Source of the DNA: Micromonospora sp. MP36
GTDB taxonomy: Bacteria; Actinomycetota; Actinomycetes; Mycobacteriales; Micromonosporaceae
Assembly (NCBI RefSeq): GCF_008119785.1
Contig: NZ_VSFA01000003.1
Coordinates: 62,001-126,000, forward strand
Direction: 5' to 3'
DNA: 64,000 nucleotides
Position numbers and translations under genes: made by a program. Positions 26,031 through 33,849 of the stretch are shown in pieces. The notes beneath the pieces were generated by a model, which saw nothing but the letters and a program-made list of their open reading frames with translations, searched no databases and was not told the DNA's origin. Each line of letters begins with the position of its first letter. The first letter of the stretch is position 1.

Positions 26031-26633
26031 ATGCCCCTGACCCTGCCGATCGGCGACTTCCACGCGTACCTGTTCGACTGCGACGGCACCATCGCCGACT
26101 CGATGCCGCTGCACTACGCGGCGTGGTGCGCGGCGCTCGACGAGTGGGGCTGCGAGTTCCCCGAGGAGCTGTTCTACGCCTGGGGCGGCCGGCCGATCGC
26201 CGACATCGTCGCCACGCTCAACGAACGGCAGGGGCTGAACATGCCGGTCGACACCGTGATACGGCGCCAGGAGGAGCTCTACCACGGCTCCCTGCCCAGC
26301 CTGACCGCCGTGCCGGAGGTGCTGGCACACATCGAGGCCGACCACGGGCGGATCCCGTTCGCGGTGGTCTCCGGCAGCACCCGGGACGGCGTCACCGCCT
26401 CCCTCACCACCCTGGGCCTGCTCGACCGGTTCGACGTGCTGGTCTGCGCCGGGGACTACACCCGACCCAAGCCCGATCCGGAGGCGTTCCTGCTGGCCGC
26501 GCAGCGGCTCGGTGTGGCCCCGGCGGACTGCCTCGTGTTCGAGGACACCGCGCTGGGCATCCGGGCCGCCACGGCGGCGGGCATGGCCTCGGTCCGCGTA
26601 CCGGCACCGTGGGAGCGGGCGACCGCGGCGTGA
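26031..26633 (+). CDS. HAD hydrolase, beta-phosphoglucomutase-like
   Basis: The 200-residue product shows HAD motif [11 protein letters not shown] near residue 16, motif II VVSGST, the motif III lysine in [11 protein letters not shown], and motif [14 protein letters not shown]. The last is characteristic of the beta-phosphoglucomutase/GPH subgroup. It probably acts on a small phosphorylated metabolite. TAGGCT lies 6 bases before the ATG with no ribosome site, pointing to a leaderless transcript. It is divergent from the acetyltransferase gene. Confidence 0.9.
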   Translation: MPLTLPIGDFHAYLFDCDGTIADSMPLHYAAWCAALDEWGCEFPEELFYAWGGRPIADIVATLNERQGLNMPVDTVIRRQEELYHGSLPSLTAVPEVLAHIEADHGRIPFAVVSGSTRDGVTASLTTLGLLDRFDVLVCAGDYTRPKPDPEAFLLAAQRLGVAPADCLVFEDTALGIRAATAAGMASVRVPAPWERATAA

Positions 26634-26643
26634 CCCACCGGCC

Positions 26644-26718
26644 GAGCTACCCGACCGGTTGCGGCTGGCCTTGGCGTAGCTGACGGTCGACGAGGTCGAG
26701 CCCGCCGACGCGGTGTGA
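26644..26718 (+). pseudogene. Possible 3' gene remnant with an internal stop
   Basis: The frame reads ELPDRLRLALA, a TAG at 26677-26679, then LTVDEVEPADAV and TGA. Restoring the TAG to GAG would give one continuous helical tail. Codon choice is coding-like, and the stretch lies in a gap after the HAD gene. No parent gene is recognised. Confidence 0.25.
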
Positions 26719-26776
26719 CCGGCGTCGCGCCCGACGGGATCACCGGCCCCGACCGGCCCGGCCTAGGGTCGGGATC

Positions 26777-27817
26777 ATGACCGCCAACGGAGACGTCGGG
26801 ATCGACCTCGCGGCGATCCGGGCCGCCGTTGCCCGGCAGGCCGAGCGGGTGACCGAGGGCATCGAGGACATCGCCCGGTATCGGGACGCGCAGGTCGCCG
26901 ACGAGTCGCACCGCGAGGTGACCGGCCCGCTGCTGGCCGGGTCCGGGGCGAGCGGCGTGATCCGCCACCGCGGCGAGTTGGTCGCCACCTGGGGCGACCC
27001 GGCCACCCCCGAGATGCTGTTCAGCGGCACCAAGGCCGTCGCCGCCACCCTCGCCGGCGTCGCCTTCGACCGGGGCCTGCTCGACCCGGCCACGCCGGTG
27101 CTCGCCACGGTCGACCACCCGTTCCTCACCGCGCTGCGGGTCGAGGGGATCACCTGGGCGCACCTGCTCCAGCAGACCAGCGGCTGGACCGGCGAGTTGT
27201 GGGGCAAGCCGACCGGAGTGGACGCGCAGAGCCGCCGCGAGGGCTTCGAGCGGGAAGGCGCACCCGGTACGGGCTGGGCCTACAACGACGTCCGGGTCAA
27301 CCTGCTCTGCCTGGCGCTGACCCTGCTGTTCCGCCGGCCGCTCGGCGAGGTGCTCCGCGAGGCGCTGCTCGACCCGCTCGGCGCCTCGTCGTCCTGGTCG
27401 TGGCACGGGTACGCGGATTCGGTCGTCGACATCGACGGCGCTTCGGTGCCGGTGGTCAGCGGTGGCGCGCACTGGGGCGGCGGGCTCTGGATCTCCGCCG
27501 CCGACCTGGCCCTGCTCGGTGAGGTGTACCGGGGCGGCGGCACCTGGCGGGGCCGGCGGCTGCTCAGCGCGGAGTGGATCGTCCGCGCCTGGTCGCCGTG
27601 CCCGCTCAACCCGGACTACGGCTTCCTGTGGTGGCGCAACGACTCCGGCCGGGTGCAGCCGGGAGCGCCCACGACCGGTCGCTGCGCGCGTGGCAACGGC
27701 GGTCGGCACCTGCTCTGGGTGGACCCCGCCCGGGACCTCGTCATCGCCTCGCGCTGGGGCGACCGGATCGCCGAGCTGATCACGGAGGTGTCCGCGGCGG
27801 TGCCGGTGACGCGCTGA
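26777..27817 (+). CDS. Serine hydrolase of the beta-lactamase/DD-peptidase fold
   Basis: The 346-residue product has the S-x-x-K motif FSGTK (nucleophile serine) near residue 84 and a Y-N-x motif, WAYNDVRVN, near residue 172. A late glycine-rich strand, ARGNGGRHLLWV, stands where class C enzymes carry the K/H-T-G box. There is no signal peptide, so it is cytoplasmic and more likely an esterase or amidase than an antibiotic-destroying enzyme. TAGGGT lies 7 bases before the ATG (leaderless). Confidence 0.87.
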   Translation: MTANGDVGIDLAAIRAAVARQAERVTEGIEDIARYRDAQVADESHREVTGPLLAGSGASGVIRHRGELVATWGDPATPEMLFSGTKAVAATLAGVAFDRGLLDPATPVLATVDHPFLTALRVEGITWAHLLQQTSGWTGELWGKPTGVDAQSRREGFEREGAPGTGWAYNDVRVNLLCLALTLLFRRPLGEVLREALLDPLGASSSWSWHGYADSVVDIDGASVPVVSGGAHWGGGLWISAADLALLGEVYRGGGTWRGRRLLSAEWIVRAWSPCPLNPDYGFLWWRNDSGRVQPGAPTTGRCARGNGGRHLLWVDPARDLVIASRWGDRIAELITEVSAAVPVTR

Positions 27818-27869
27818 TGGGCGGTGCCCGCGTCTCGCCGGTCGGTGCCGATGTAGCAGCATGGCCGGC

Positions 27870-28403
27870 ATGACGGACCAGTCGACCCTCACCATCCGCC
27901 CGGGCGGGCCGGACGACGCCTCCACCGTGCTGCGGCTGCTCGACGCCGCCACGGCTTGGCTGGCGGCGCGCGGCCGGACCGGGCAGTGGGGCACCGAGCC
28001 CGCGTCCCGCGATCCGCGCCGGATCGCCCAGGCCGACGCGTGGGCGAGCAGCGGCGGGCTGTACCTGGCCGGGCTCGGCGACACCCCGGTCGGCGCCCTG
28101 GTGGTGGGCGCGGCCACCGAGTATGTGCCACCGGCCACCGAGCCCGAGCTGTACGTCAACCTGCTGGTCTCCGACCGGGCGTACGCCGGCCGCGGGATCG
28201 GGGCCCGGCTGCTGGCGTACGCGGAGGAGCTGGCCCGCGACCGCGGCCTGGGGCTGCTGCGGGTGGACTGCTACGGCGGCGACGACCGGGCGCTGGTCCG
28301 CTTCTACGAGAGTTGCGGCTTCACCGCCACCGACCCGTTCACGGTCGAGCGGCCGGGCCGCCCGCCCTGGCCGGGCCAGGTGCTGGAACGCCGGCTCGGC
28401 TGA
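27870..28403 (+). CDS. GNAT-family N-acetyltransferase
   Basis: The product is 177 residues from ATG 27870 (27861 is possible). The acetyl-CoA loop is AYAGRGIGARLLAYAEELA and the C-terminal part has VRFYESCGFTATDPF. The segment ELYVNLLVSDRAY is the usual beta-4 strand. CAGCAT precedes the chosen ATG by 7 bases, in line with other leaderless starts here. The acceptor is unknown. Confidence 0.85.
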   Translation: MTDQSTLTIRPGGPDDASTVLRLLDAATAWLAARGRTGQWGTEPASRDPRRIAQADAWASSGGLYLAGLGDTPVGALVVGAATEYVPPATEPELYVNLLVSDRAYAGRGIGARLLAYAEELARDRGLGLLRVDCYGGDDRALVRFYESCGFTATDPFTVERPGRPPWPGQVLERRLG

Positions 28404-28405
28404 CC

Positions 28406-28663
28406 TCAGCCGATCTCCTCGTCCACGAAGCACCAGCGCCACGACTCCCCCGGCTGGATCGAGCGCATCACCGGGTGCCCGCTGGCCTCGAAGTGCTTGG
28501 TCGCGTGCTGGTAGGGCGAGGAGTCGCAGCAGCCGACGTGCCCGCAGGCGAGACAGGACCGCAGGTGCACCCAGTCGGGGTTGCCGACGGCCACGCAGTC
28601 GGGGCACTCGGTCGTGGTCGCCGGCTCGGCGTCGCCCGCCGCGGCCAGGTGCGCACAGCTCAT
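28406..28663 (-). CDS. UBP-type zinc finger protein
   Basis: This 85-residue protein is almost entirely a UBP (ZnF-UBP) domain. Ligands appear as SCAHL near the start, ECPDC, RSCLACGHVGCCDSS and HATKHFEASGHPVM, then WRWCFVDEE. In eukaryotes this domain binds the C-terminal GG of ubiquitin; its bacterial role is unknown. The ATG at 28663 shares one base with the stop of the antiporter gene (TGATG) and uses GGGAG inside the antiporter 3' end, so the two are translationally coupled. Confidence 0.88.
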   Translation of the reverse strand: MSCAHLAAAGDAEPATTTECPDCVAVGNPDWVHLRSCLACGHVGCCDSSPYQHATKHFEASGHPVMRSIQPGESWRWCFVDEEIG

Positions 28664-30240
28664 CAATCGTTCTCCCGTCGCAGCAACGACTCCTCCAGGT
28701 CCAGGTCGCGATAGGCGCGGACCAGCACCTCCTGGGGGATCTTCCCGGTGTCGCGGGCGGCCCGGAAAACCTCCCGCTCCGCGTCGATCATCTCCTGCCG
28801 CAGTCGGCCGTACGCCTGGGACGGGGTTTCCCTCGCGGTGCCACCCAGCTGCTCCCAGGCCAGGTTGGTGCGGTTCTGCACCAGCCCGCGCAGCCGCTCG
28901 ACGACCGCCGCGGGCGCCCCCTCGGCCAGCTTCTCCAGGCGTTCCCGGGCCGCCCGGCCGGCCTGCTGCTGCACGGCGGCGGCGGAGAGGGCGTCCTGCA
29001 CCGGATCGTCCGGCGGCAGGTTGAGCTTGCGGGCCACGGCCGGCAGGGTGGCGCCCTGCGCGACCAGGGTCACCACGATCACCGCGAAGGCGAGCCAGAT
29101 GAACAACTGTCGGGGGTAGGCCGCCCCGCCGGCCAGGGTGAGCGGCAGGGCGAGCGCGGCGGCGAGGGTGACCACGCCGCGCATCCCCGCCCAGCCGATG
29201 ACGATCGGCACCTGCACCGAGGGGGCCGGATCCCGACGCCGGACCCGGGGCAGCAACCGGGCCAGATAGGTGGCCGGGAAGAGCCAGACGAACCGGGCGA
29301 GGAACACGGCGAGCAGCACGGCGGCGGTGATCCCGAACAGGAAGCCGACCGGCTCGTTCAGGCCGCGCACCACCTCGGGCAACTGGAGCCCGACCAGCAG
29401 GAAGACCAGCCCCTCCAGCAGGAACCGGATCAGCCGCCAGAACGCGTCGACCTGGAGCCGGGACGCCGCGGACATCAGCAGCGGCAGCTTGTGGCCGATG
29501 CCGAGCCCGGTCACCACCACCGCCATCACGCCGGAGGCGTGGATCTCCTCGGCGGCGAACACCACCGCGAACGGCACGATCAGCGACAGCGCGTTGTCCA
29601 GCACCGGATCGGTGATCCGCTTGTGCAGGAAACCGAAGACCACCACGCCGAGCAGCCCGATCAGGATGCCGCCGCCGGCGGCCACCAGCACCTCCCAGGC
29701 CACGTCCCCGACGCCGATCCCGCCGGTCGCCGTGGTGGCCGAGACGATCGCCACTCGCAGCAGCACCAGAGCGGTGGCGTCGTTGACCAGGCTCTCCCCC
29801 TCCAGGATGGTCACGATCCGGCGCGGCAGGCCGACCCGGCGGGCCACCGCGGTGGCAGCGACCGCGTCGGGCGGCGCCACCACCGCGCCGAGGGCCAGGC
29901 AGATCGAGTACGGCAGGTCGGGCCGCAACAGGTGCACCACGGTGCCCACCACGAACGCGGTGAAGATGACCAGCCCGACCGCGAGCAGCAGGATCGGCCG
30001 CAGGTTGAGCCGGAACGCGGGCACCGACGTCTCCAGGGCCGCCACGTAGAGCAGCGGCGGGAGGATGCCCACCAGCACCAGGTTCGGGTCGAGCCGGACG
30101 TGCGGGAAGCCGGGCACGAAGGAGAGCACGAGGCCGAGCACGACCAGCAGGATCGGCGCGAGCAGGCCCAGCCGCCGGGCCAGCGCCGCGCCGAACGTCG
30201 CGATCGCCAGGAAGAGCACGACCTCGATGAGCGGTTCCAT
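28663..30240 (-). CDS. Na+/H+ antiporter, CPA1 family, with long cytoplasmic tail
   Basis: The 525-residue protein has about 12 transmembrane helices. Ion-binding motifs are GAVVAPPDAVAATAV (P-D, about residue 120) and LEGESLVNDATALVLLR (N-D, about 150); the Arg/Gly-rich MRGVVTLAAALALP occurs near 355. After residue 400 comes a soluble tail of about 120 residues rich in helices (AAVQQQAGRAARERLEKLA). It should exchange Na+ or K+ for protons. It is coupled by a one-base stop/start overlap to a UBP zinc finger gene, suggesting that the finger acts with the tail. Confidence 0.92.
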   Translation of the reverse strand: MEPLIEVVLFLAIATFGAALARRLGLLAPILLVVLGLVLSFVPGFPHVRLDPNLVLVGILPPLLYVAALETSVPAFRLNLRPILLLAVGLVIFTAFVVGTVVHLLRPDLPYSICLALGAVVAPPDAVAATAVARRVGLPRRIVTILEGESLVNDATALVLLRVAIVSATTATGGIGVGDVAWEVLVAAGGGILIGLLGVVVFGFLHKRITDPVLDNALSLIVPFAVVFAAEEIHASGVMAVVVTGLGIGHKLPLLMSAASRLQVDAFWRLIRFLLEGLVFLLVGLQLPEVVRGLNEPVGFLFGITAAVLLAVFLARFVWLFPATYLARLLPRVRRRDPAPSVQVPIVIGWAGMRGVVTLAAALALPLTLAGGAAYPRQLFIWLAFAVIVVTLVAQGATLPAVARKLNLPPDDPVQDALSAAAVQQQAGRAARERLEKLAEGAPAAVVERLRGLVQNRTNLAWEQLGGTARETPSQAYGRLRQEMIDAEREVFRAARDTGKIPQEVLVRAYRDLDLEESLLRREND

Positions 30241-30268
30241 GAGACAGGAGCCTAGGCGGCCCCGGTTA

Positions 30269-30286
30269 CCGGCGTGATCACGCCGG
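30269..30286. promoter_or_regulatory. Perfect 18-base palindrome upstream of the antiporter gene
   Basis: The site is CCGGCGTGATCACGCCGG, exact over nine bases each side. It is 29 bases before the antiporter ATG and 40 bases after the dehydrogenase stop. The core GTGATCAC is the kind of sequence bound by GntR-family dimers. It could instead be part of the dehydrogenase terminator, though a hairpin would have to open its central bases. Confidence 0.45.
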
Positions 30287-30325
30287 GGTACGCAGTTCGG
30301 CAGCACCCTGGCGCCCTGCTGACCG

Positions 30326-31738
30326 CTACTCCGCGTGCGCGCCGGCGCCGGGGCCGGCCTCGCCCTCGCCGATCCAGACGGTCTTGATGTTGCAGAACTC
30401 GCGCATGCCCAGCGCCGAGAGTTCCCGGCCGTAGCCGGAGTTCTTCACCCCGCCGAACGGCAGCTGGGGGAAGGAGGTGGTCATGCCGTTGATGAAGACG
30501 TTGCCGGCGTCCAGGTCGGTGGCGAAGCGCTCCTGCTCGGCCGGGTCGGTGGTCCAGGCGTTCGAGCCGAGGCCGAAGTGGGTGCCGTTGGCGACCTCGA
30601 TCGCCTCCTCGTATGACGACACCCGGAAGAGGCCGGCGACCGGCCCGAAGACCTCCTCGGACCACATCCGCATCTCCGGCCGCAGGTCGGTGACCACGGT
30701 CGGCGGGTAGTACCAGCCGTCCCCGGCGGGCAGCTCCCCGCCGCAGAGCACGCGCGCGCCCTTGTCCGCCGCGTCGCGTACCTGGGCGTGCACCTCGTCC
30801 CGGCCCCGGTCGGTGGCCAGCGGGCCGACGTCGGTGCCCTCGTCCATCGGGTCGCCGACCGTCAGGGCCGCCATCCGGGCGGTGAACTTCTCGGCGAAGG
30901 CGTCGAAGACGTCACGGTGCACGATGAACCGCTTGGCGGCGATGCAGGACTGGCCGTTGTTCTGGCAGCGGGCGGTGGTGGCCACCTCGGCGGCGCGGTC
31001 CAGGTCGGCCGAGGGCATCACCACGAACGGGTCGCTGCCACCCAGCTCCAGCACGGTCTTCTTCAGCTCCCGCCCGGCGATCCGGGCGATGGAGCGGCCG
31101 GCGCCCTCGCTGCCGGTGAGGGTCGCCGCGCGGACCCGCGGGTCGCTGAGGATCCGGTCCACCGCCTCCGAGCCGACCAGGAGGGTGGTGAACGCGCCCT
31201 CGGGGAAGCCGGCCCGGCGGAACAGGTCCTCCAGGTAAAGGGCGGTCTGCGGCACGTTGGAGGCGTGCTTGAGCAGGCCGGTGTTGCCGGCCATCAGGGC
31301 CGGCGCGGCGAAGCGCATCACCTGCCACAGCGGGAAGTTCCACGGCATCACGGCGAGCACCGGTCCGATCGGCTGGTAGCGGACGTACGCCCGCTTCGCC
31401 TTGACCGCGCCGGCGTCGGCCGGCTCGTCGGCGAGCATCTCGGGTGCGCTGGCGGCGTAGAACCGGCAGGCGGCGGCGCACTTGGTCACCTCGGCCTTGG
31501 CCGCTGCGTACGTCTTGCCCATCTCGGTGGTCATCAGCCGGGCGGTCTCGTCGCGCTCGGCCTCCAGCAGCTCGGCGGCGGCGATGAGCCACCGGCCGCG
31601 CTGCGCGATGGTGGTGCCGTGCAGCTGCCGGAAGGCCAGATCGGCCCGCTCGATGGCGCCGTCGACCTGCTCGTCCGACATCGGGTCGTACGTCTTGAGC
31701 ACCTCTCCGGTGGCGGGATTGGTGGTGGCGATGGGCAT
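30326..31738 (-). CDS. gabD: NAD(P)-dependent succinate-semialdehyde dehydrogenase
   Basis: The 470-residue aldehyde dehydrogenase has PWNFPLWQVMRFAAPAL, the active-site glutamate in VLELGGSDPFVVM (about residue 232), and the nucleophile cysteine in NNGQSCIAAKRFIVH (about 266). EEVFGPVAGLFR and LPFGGVKNSGYGREL are also present. The SCIAAKRF signature is characteristic of NADP succinate-semialdehyde dehydrogenases. It oxidises succinate semialdehyde, for example from GABA, to succinate for the TCA cycle. It is followed by the stop, not by other GABA genes; upstream is a small membrane protein gene 12 bases away. Confidence 0.88.
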   Translation of the reverse strand: MPIATTNPATGEVLKTYDPMSDEQVDGAIERADLAFRQLHGTTIAQRGRWLIAAAELLEAERDETARLMTTEMGKTYAAAKAEVTKCAAACRFYAASAPEMLADEPADAGAVKAKRAYVRYQPIGPVLAVMPWNFPLWQVMRFAAPALMAGNTGLLKHASNVPQTALYLEDLFRRAGFPEGAFTTLLVGSEAVDRILSDPRVRAATLTGSEGAGRSIARIAGRELKKTVLELGGSDPFVVMPSADLDRAAEVATTARCQNNGQSCIAAKRFIVHRDVFDAFAEKFTARMAALTVGDPMDEGTDVGPLATDRGRDEVHAQVRDAADKGARVLCGGELPAGDGWYYPPTVVTDLRPEMRMWSEEVFGPVAGLFRVSSYEEAIEVANGTHFGLGSNAWTTDPAEQERFATDLDAGNVFINGMTTSFPQLPFGGVKNSGYGRELSALGMREFCNIKTVWIGEGEAGPGAGAHAE

Positions 31739-31750
31739 GGCGTACTCCTG

Positions 31751-32005
31751 TCACTCGAACAGTGAGTGCCGCACGCCCGGCTCCTCACGGTGGCGGGCGG
31801 CGCGACGGCGCTGGATGACGACCAGGTCGACCACGGCCACGACGGCGAGGAGCGCGCAGACGACGCCCAGCCAGACGACGTGGGCCCAGAACGCCACCAC
31901 GGCGAAGAAGGTCATGATCACCAACCCGAAGGTGGCGAGCACGAGCCGCAGGTTCAACGCGCTGTACGCGGCGTTGATCCGGCGGCGGGGCTGCGATCGC
32001 GTCAT
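31751..32005 (-). CDS. Small two-span membrane protein (DUF6343-like)
   Basis: This encodes 84 residues with a basic N-terminus (TRSQPRRRINAAYSALNLR), two hydrophobic helices (LVLATFGLVIMTFFAVVAF and WLGVVCALLAVVAVVDLVVI), and a basic C-terminal tail. It resembles the small actinobacterial DUF6343 proteins, of unknown role; the match is from memory. It lies 12 bases before the dehydrogenase gene and is probably the first gene of that operon. Confidence 0.65.
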   Translation of the reverse strand: MTRSQPRRRINAAYSALNLRLVLATFGLVIMTFFAVVAFWAHVVWLGVVCALLAVVAVVDLVVIQRRRAARHREEPGVRHSLFE

Positions 32006-32175
32006 TCTTCCGGGCTACCCCCACACGGGCGGGGCTAACCGGCCCGCCCGCACTTGCCGCCCCGGTGAGGCCGGGCCACCCGGCGGGTATGCGGTGGATG
32101 CGATCGCCCGGTGGGTTGCGTTACACCGGTACCGGCGACTGGGCCGATCCCGACGGCGGCGGGAAGGATGACGGC

Positions 32176-32790
32176 ATGACCATGACCGACGCGGTGCCGG
32201 TGACCGTCGCCGTCGCCCGGCGCGCCGATCCCGCGCGTACCGACGAGATGGTGGCGTGGATGCGGGCCGGGACGGCGCTGGCGGAGAGCTTCCCCGGCTT
32301 CCTCGGCGCGGGTTTCGTGCAGAGCGCGCCCGGTTCGCCCGAGTGGCACGTGATGTACCGGTTCGCCGACGACGAGACGCTGCGCCGCTGGGAGGAGTCG
32401 CCGCAGCGGCACTGGTGGCTGAGTTCGGCGCAGGGCATCGTCGAGCACACTCGGGTCGAGCGCCGCACCGGCATCGAGGGCTGGTTCGATCCGCCGGTGG
32501 ACCACGTGGTGGAGACGATCACCGGGGCCGACACCGGGCCGGCCGAACCGCCCACCCCGCCCCGGTGGAAGCAGGCGGTCACCATCTGGCTGGCGTTCTT
32601 TCCGCTGAGCCTCGCCGCGACCCTGCTCACCGCCCGGTTCGTCGCCGACGTGCCGCTCGCGGTGCGGACGCTGCTGACGACCCTCTGCCTGACCCCACTC
32701 ATGACCTACCTGGTGCTGCCCCGGATCACCCGGGTCCTGCACTGGTGGCTGCACGGCCATCCTGCGCCGTGGCGGCGCGGGGCACGCTGA
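32176..32790 (+). CDS. Antibiotic biosynthesis monooxygenase (ABM) domain fused to membrane helices
   Basis: The 204-residue protein has an ABM ferredoxin-like domain at 8-100 (VAVARRADPARTDEMVAWM, FPGFLGAGFVQ, WHVMYRFADDETLRRWEES). After a proline-rich linker come two C-terminal transmembrane helices (WLAFFPLSLAATLLTARFV and LLTTLCLTPLMTYLVLP). The ABM domain would be cytoplasmic at the membrane. Family members act on quinone-like or haem-like compounds, but no substrate is known for the membrane-fused form. GGAAGG precedes ATG 32176. Confidence 0.82.
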   Translation: MTMTDAVPVTVAVARRADPARTDEMVAWMRAGTALAESFPGFLGAGFVQSAPGSPEWHVMYRFADDETLRRWEESPQRHWWLSSAQGIVEHTRVERRTGIEGWFDPPVDHVVETITGADTGPAEPPTPPRWKQAVTIWLAFFPLSLAATLLTARFVADVPLAVRTLLTTLCLTPLMTYLVLPRITRVLHWWLHGHPAPWRRGAR

Positions 32791-32833
32791 CGCTGGGGCG
32801 CTCTCCGCATCGGCGACGTGGCGCCGACGCGGG

Positions 32834-33559
32834 TCAGGGGCGTCGCTGCTCCGGCAGGTGCCCCGCGCCGCCGGATCGGTAGAGCGCCCGGGACCGGTCG
32901 GCGAGGTCCTTGGTGGCGGACGAGTTGGCCCAGGTGCCGAGGACGATCGCGGCGCCGGGGACCACCTTGGCGACCATCCGCTTCGCCGCGCGCACCCCGG
33001 CCATCCGGGCCAGCCGGACGCCCAACTGGAGCATCGCCCTGCCCAGCGGGCGCTCCCCGGCCATGCCGAAGAGCGCCCCGGCGCGCTCCCGCCCCGCGGC
33101 CACCCCGAGCGCGAGCCGGGCGCTCTCGGCGACCTTGTGCACCTTCTGCAGCACGAGCAGGTCGGTGGCCCGGTCGGGGTGCGTCGGGTCGACGCCGTAG
33201 GCGGCCGCCAGGTGCAGCACCAGCCGGGCCTGGGTCCAGGCCAGCACCCCGACGTCGATCACCGCGCCGGGGAGCCCGGCCGCCCCGGAGACCGCGCCGG
33301 AGAGCCGGGCCCGGTTGATGAACCGGCGGACCGCCTGGTCGGCCAGTTTGTCGGCGCCGATGTCGGGACGCAGCGCGCGTTCCCGGGCGGCCCACTGCGC
33401 CGCCTCCGGGCCCAGCCGGCGCACCGCCTCCAGCGCCAGGTGCTCCGGGGCGTACTGCGGGTCGTCCCGCATCCGGTCCCAGAGCGTGCCCGGCAACGTG
33501 TCGGGGACGTCCTGCGGCGCGGGAACGGTGGACCCGCCGTCGGCGGGTGAGTCGGTCAC
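32834..33559 (-). CDS. EcsC-family protein
   Basis: The 241-residue product carries an EcsC domain: a helical N-terminus, the glycine-rich hydrophobic stretch LSGAVSGAAGLPGAVIDVGV near residue 85, then LVLHLAAAYGVDPTHPD, and a second hydrophobic region VVPGAAIVLGTWANSSATKD. EcsC in Bacillus is encoded with an ABC exporter but its biochemistry is unclear. GTG at 33559. A 47-residue basic peptide is encoded just upstream on the same strand. Confidence 0.8.
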   Translation of the reverse strand: MTDSPADGGSTVPAPQDVPDTLPGTLWDRMRDDPQYAPEHLALEAVRRLGPEAAQWAARERALRPDIGADKLADQAVRRFINRARLSGAVSGAAGLPGAVIDVGVLAWTQARLVLHLAAAYGVDPTHPDRATDLLVLQKVHKVAESARLALGVAAGRERAGALFGMAGERPLGRAMLQLGVRLARMAGVRAAKRMVAKVVPGAAIVLGTWANSSATKDLADRSRALYRSGGAGHLPEQRRP

Positions 33560-33596
33560 GAGGGGCTCCCGATGGTCGAGCGGAGGGGCGTACGGG

Positions 33597-33740
33597 TCAG
33601 CGACGGCGGGACAGCCGGGCGGCCAGCTGCCTGAGCCGGCGCTGGTTCTCCGGCTTGGCCAGCTCGCGCCGGCCGCGCGCGACCAGTTGCTGACCGCGGG
33701 GCGACCGCAGGAAGGCGACGATCCGTTGCAGTGGTGACAT
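33597..33740 (-). CDS. 47-residue basic helical peptide
   Basis: The gene has a clear GGAGG 6 bases before its ATG. The product is strongly basic and helical (PLQRIVAFLRSPRGQQLV, RELAKPENQRRLRQLAARL), ending SRRR. Amphipathic character suggests binding to nucleic acid or membrane. I recall similar short conserved proteins in actinobacteria, without known function. It lies between the lysozyme-like gene and the EcsC gene, all on the minus strand. Confidence 0.7.
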   Translation of the reverse strand: MSPLQRIVAFLRSPRGQQLVARGRRELAKPENQRRLRQLAARLSRRR

Positions 33741-33849
33741 GGCGTCCTCCTGTCCGCGGTCCCACCTCATGTGTACCCGGGACCGGCAATCCACCGGTAC
33801 CCGGGCCACCGCTCCGGCAACCGTCCACAGTGGCCGACAACCGCCCCGG

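Noticed and set aside
26777..27817. A true antibiotic-resistance beta-lactamase.
   Set aside because: It lacks a signal peptide and the K-T-G box is not clear, so only the serine hydrolase fold is claimed.
32026..32050. Hairpin CGGGCGGG/CCCGCCCG as a terminator.
   Set aside because: It lies between divergent promoters where no transcript should end, and short GC stems occur often by chance here.
33772..33805. Two copies of GTACCCGGG as a regulatory repeat.
   Set aside because: Only nine bases, in GC-rich DNA, and far from a start codon; not distinguishable from chance.
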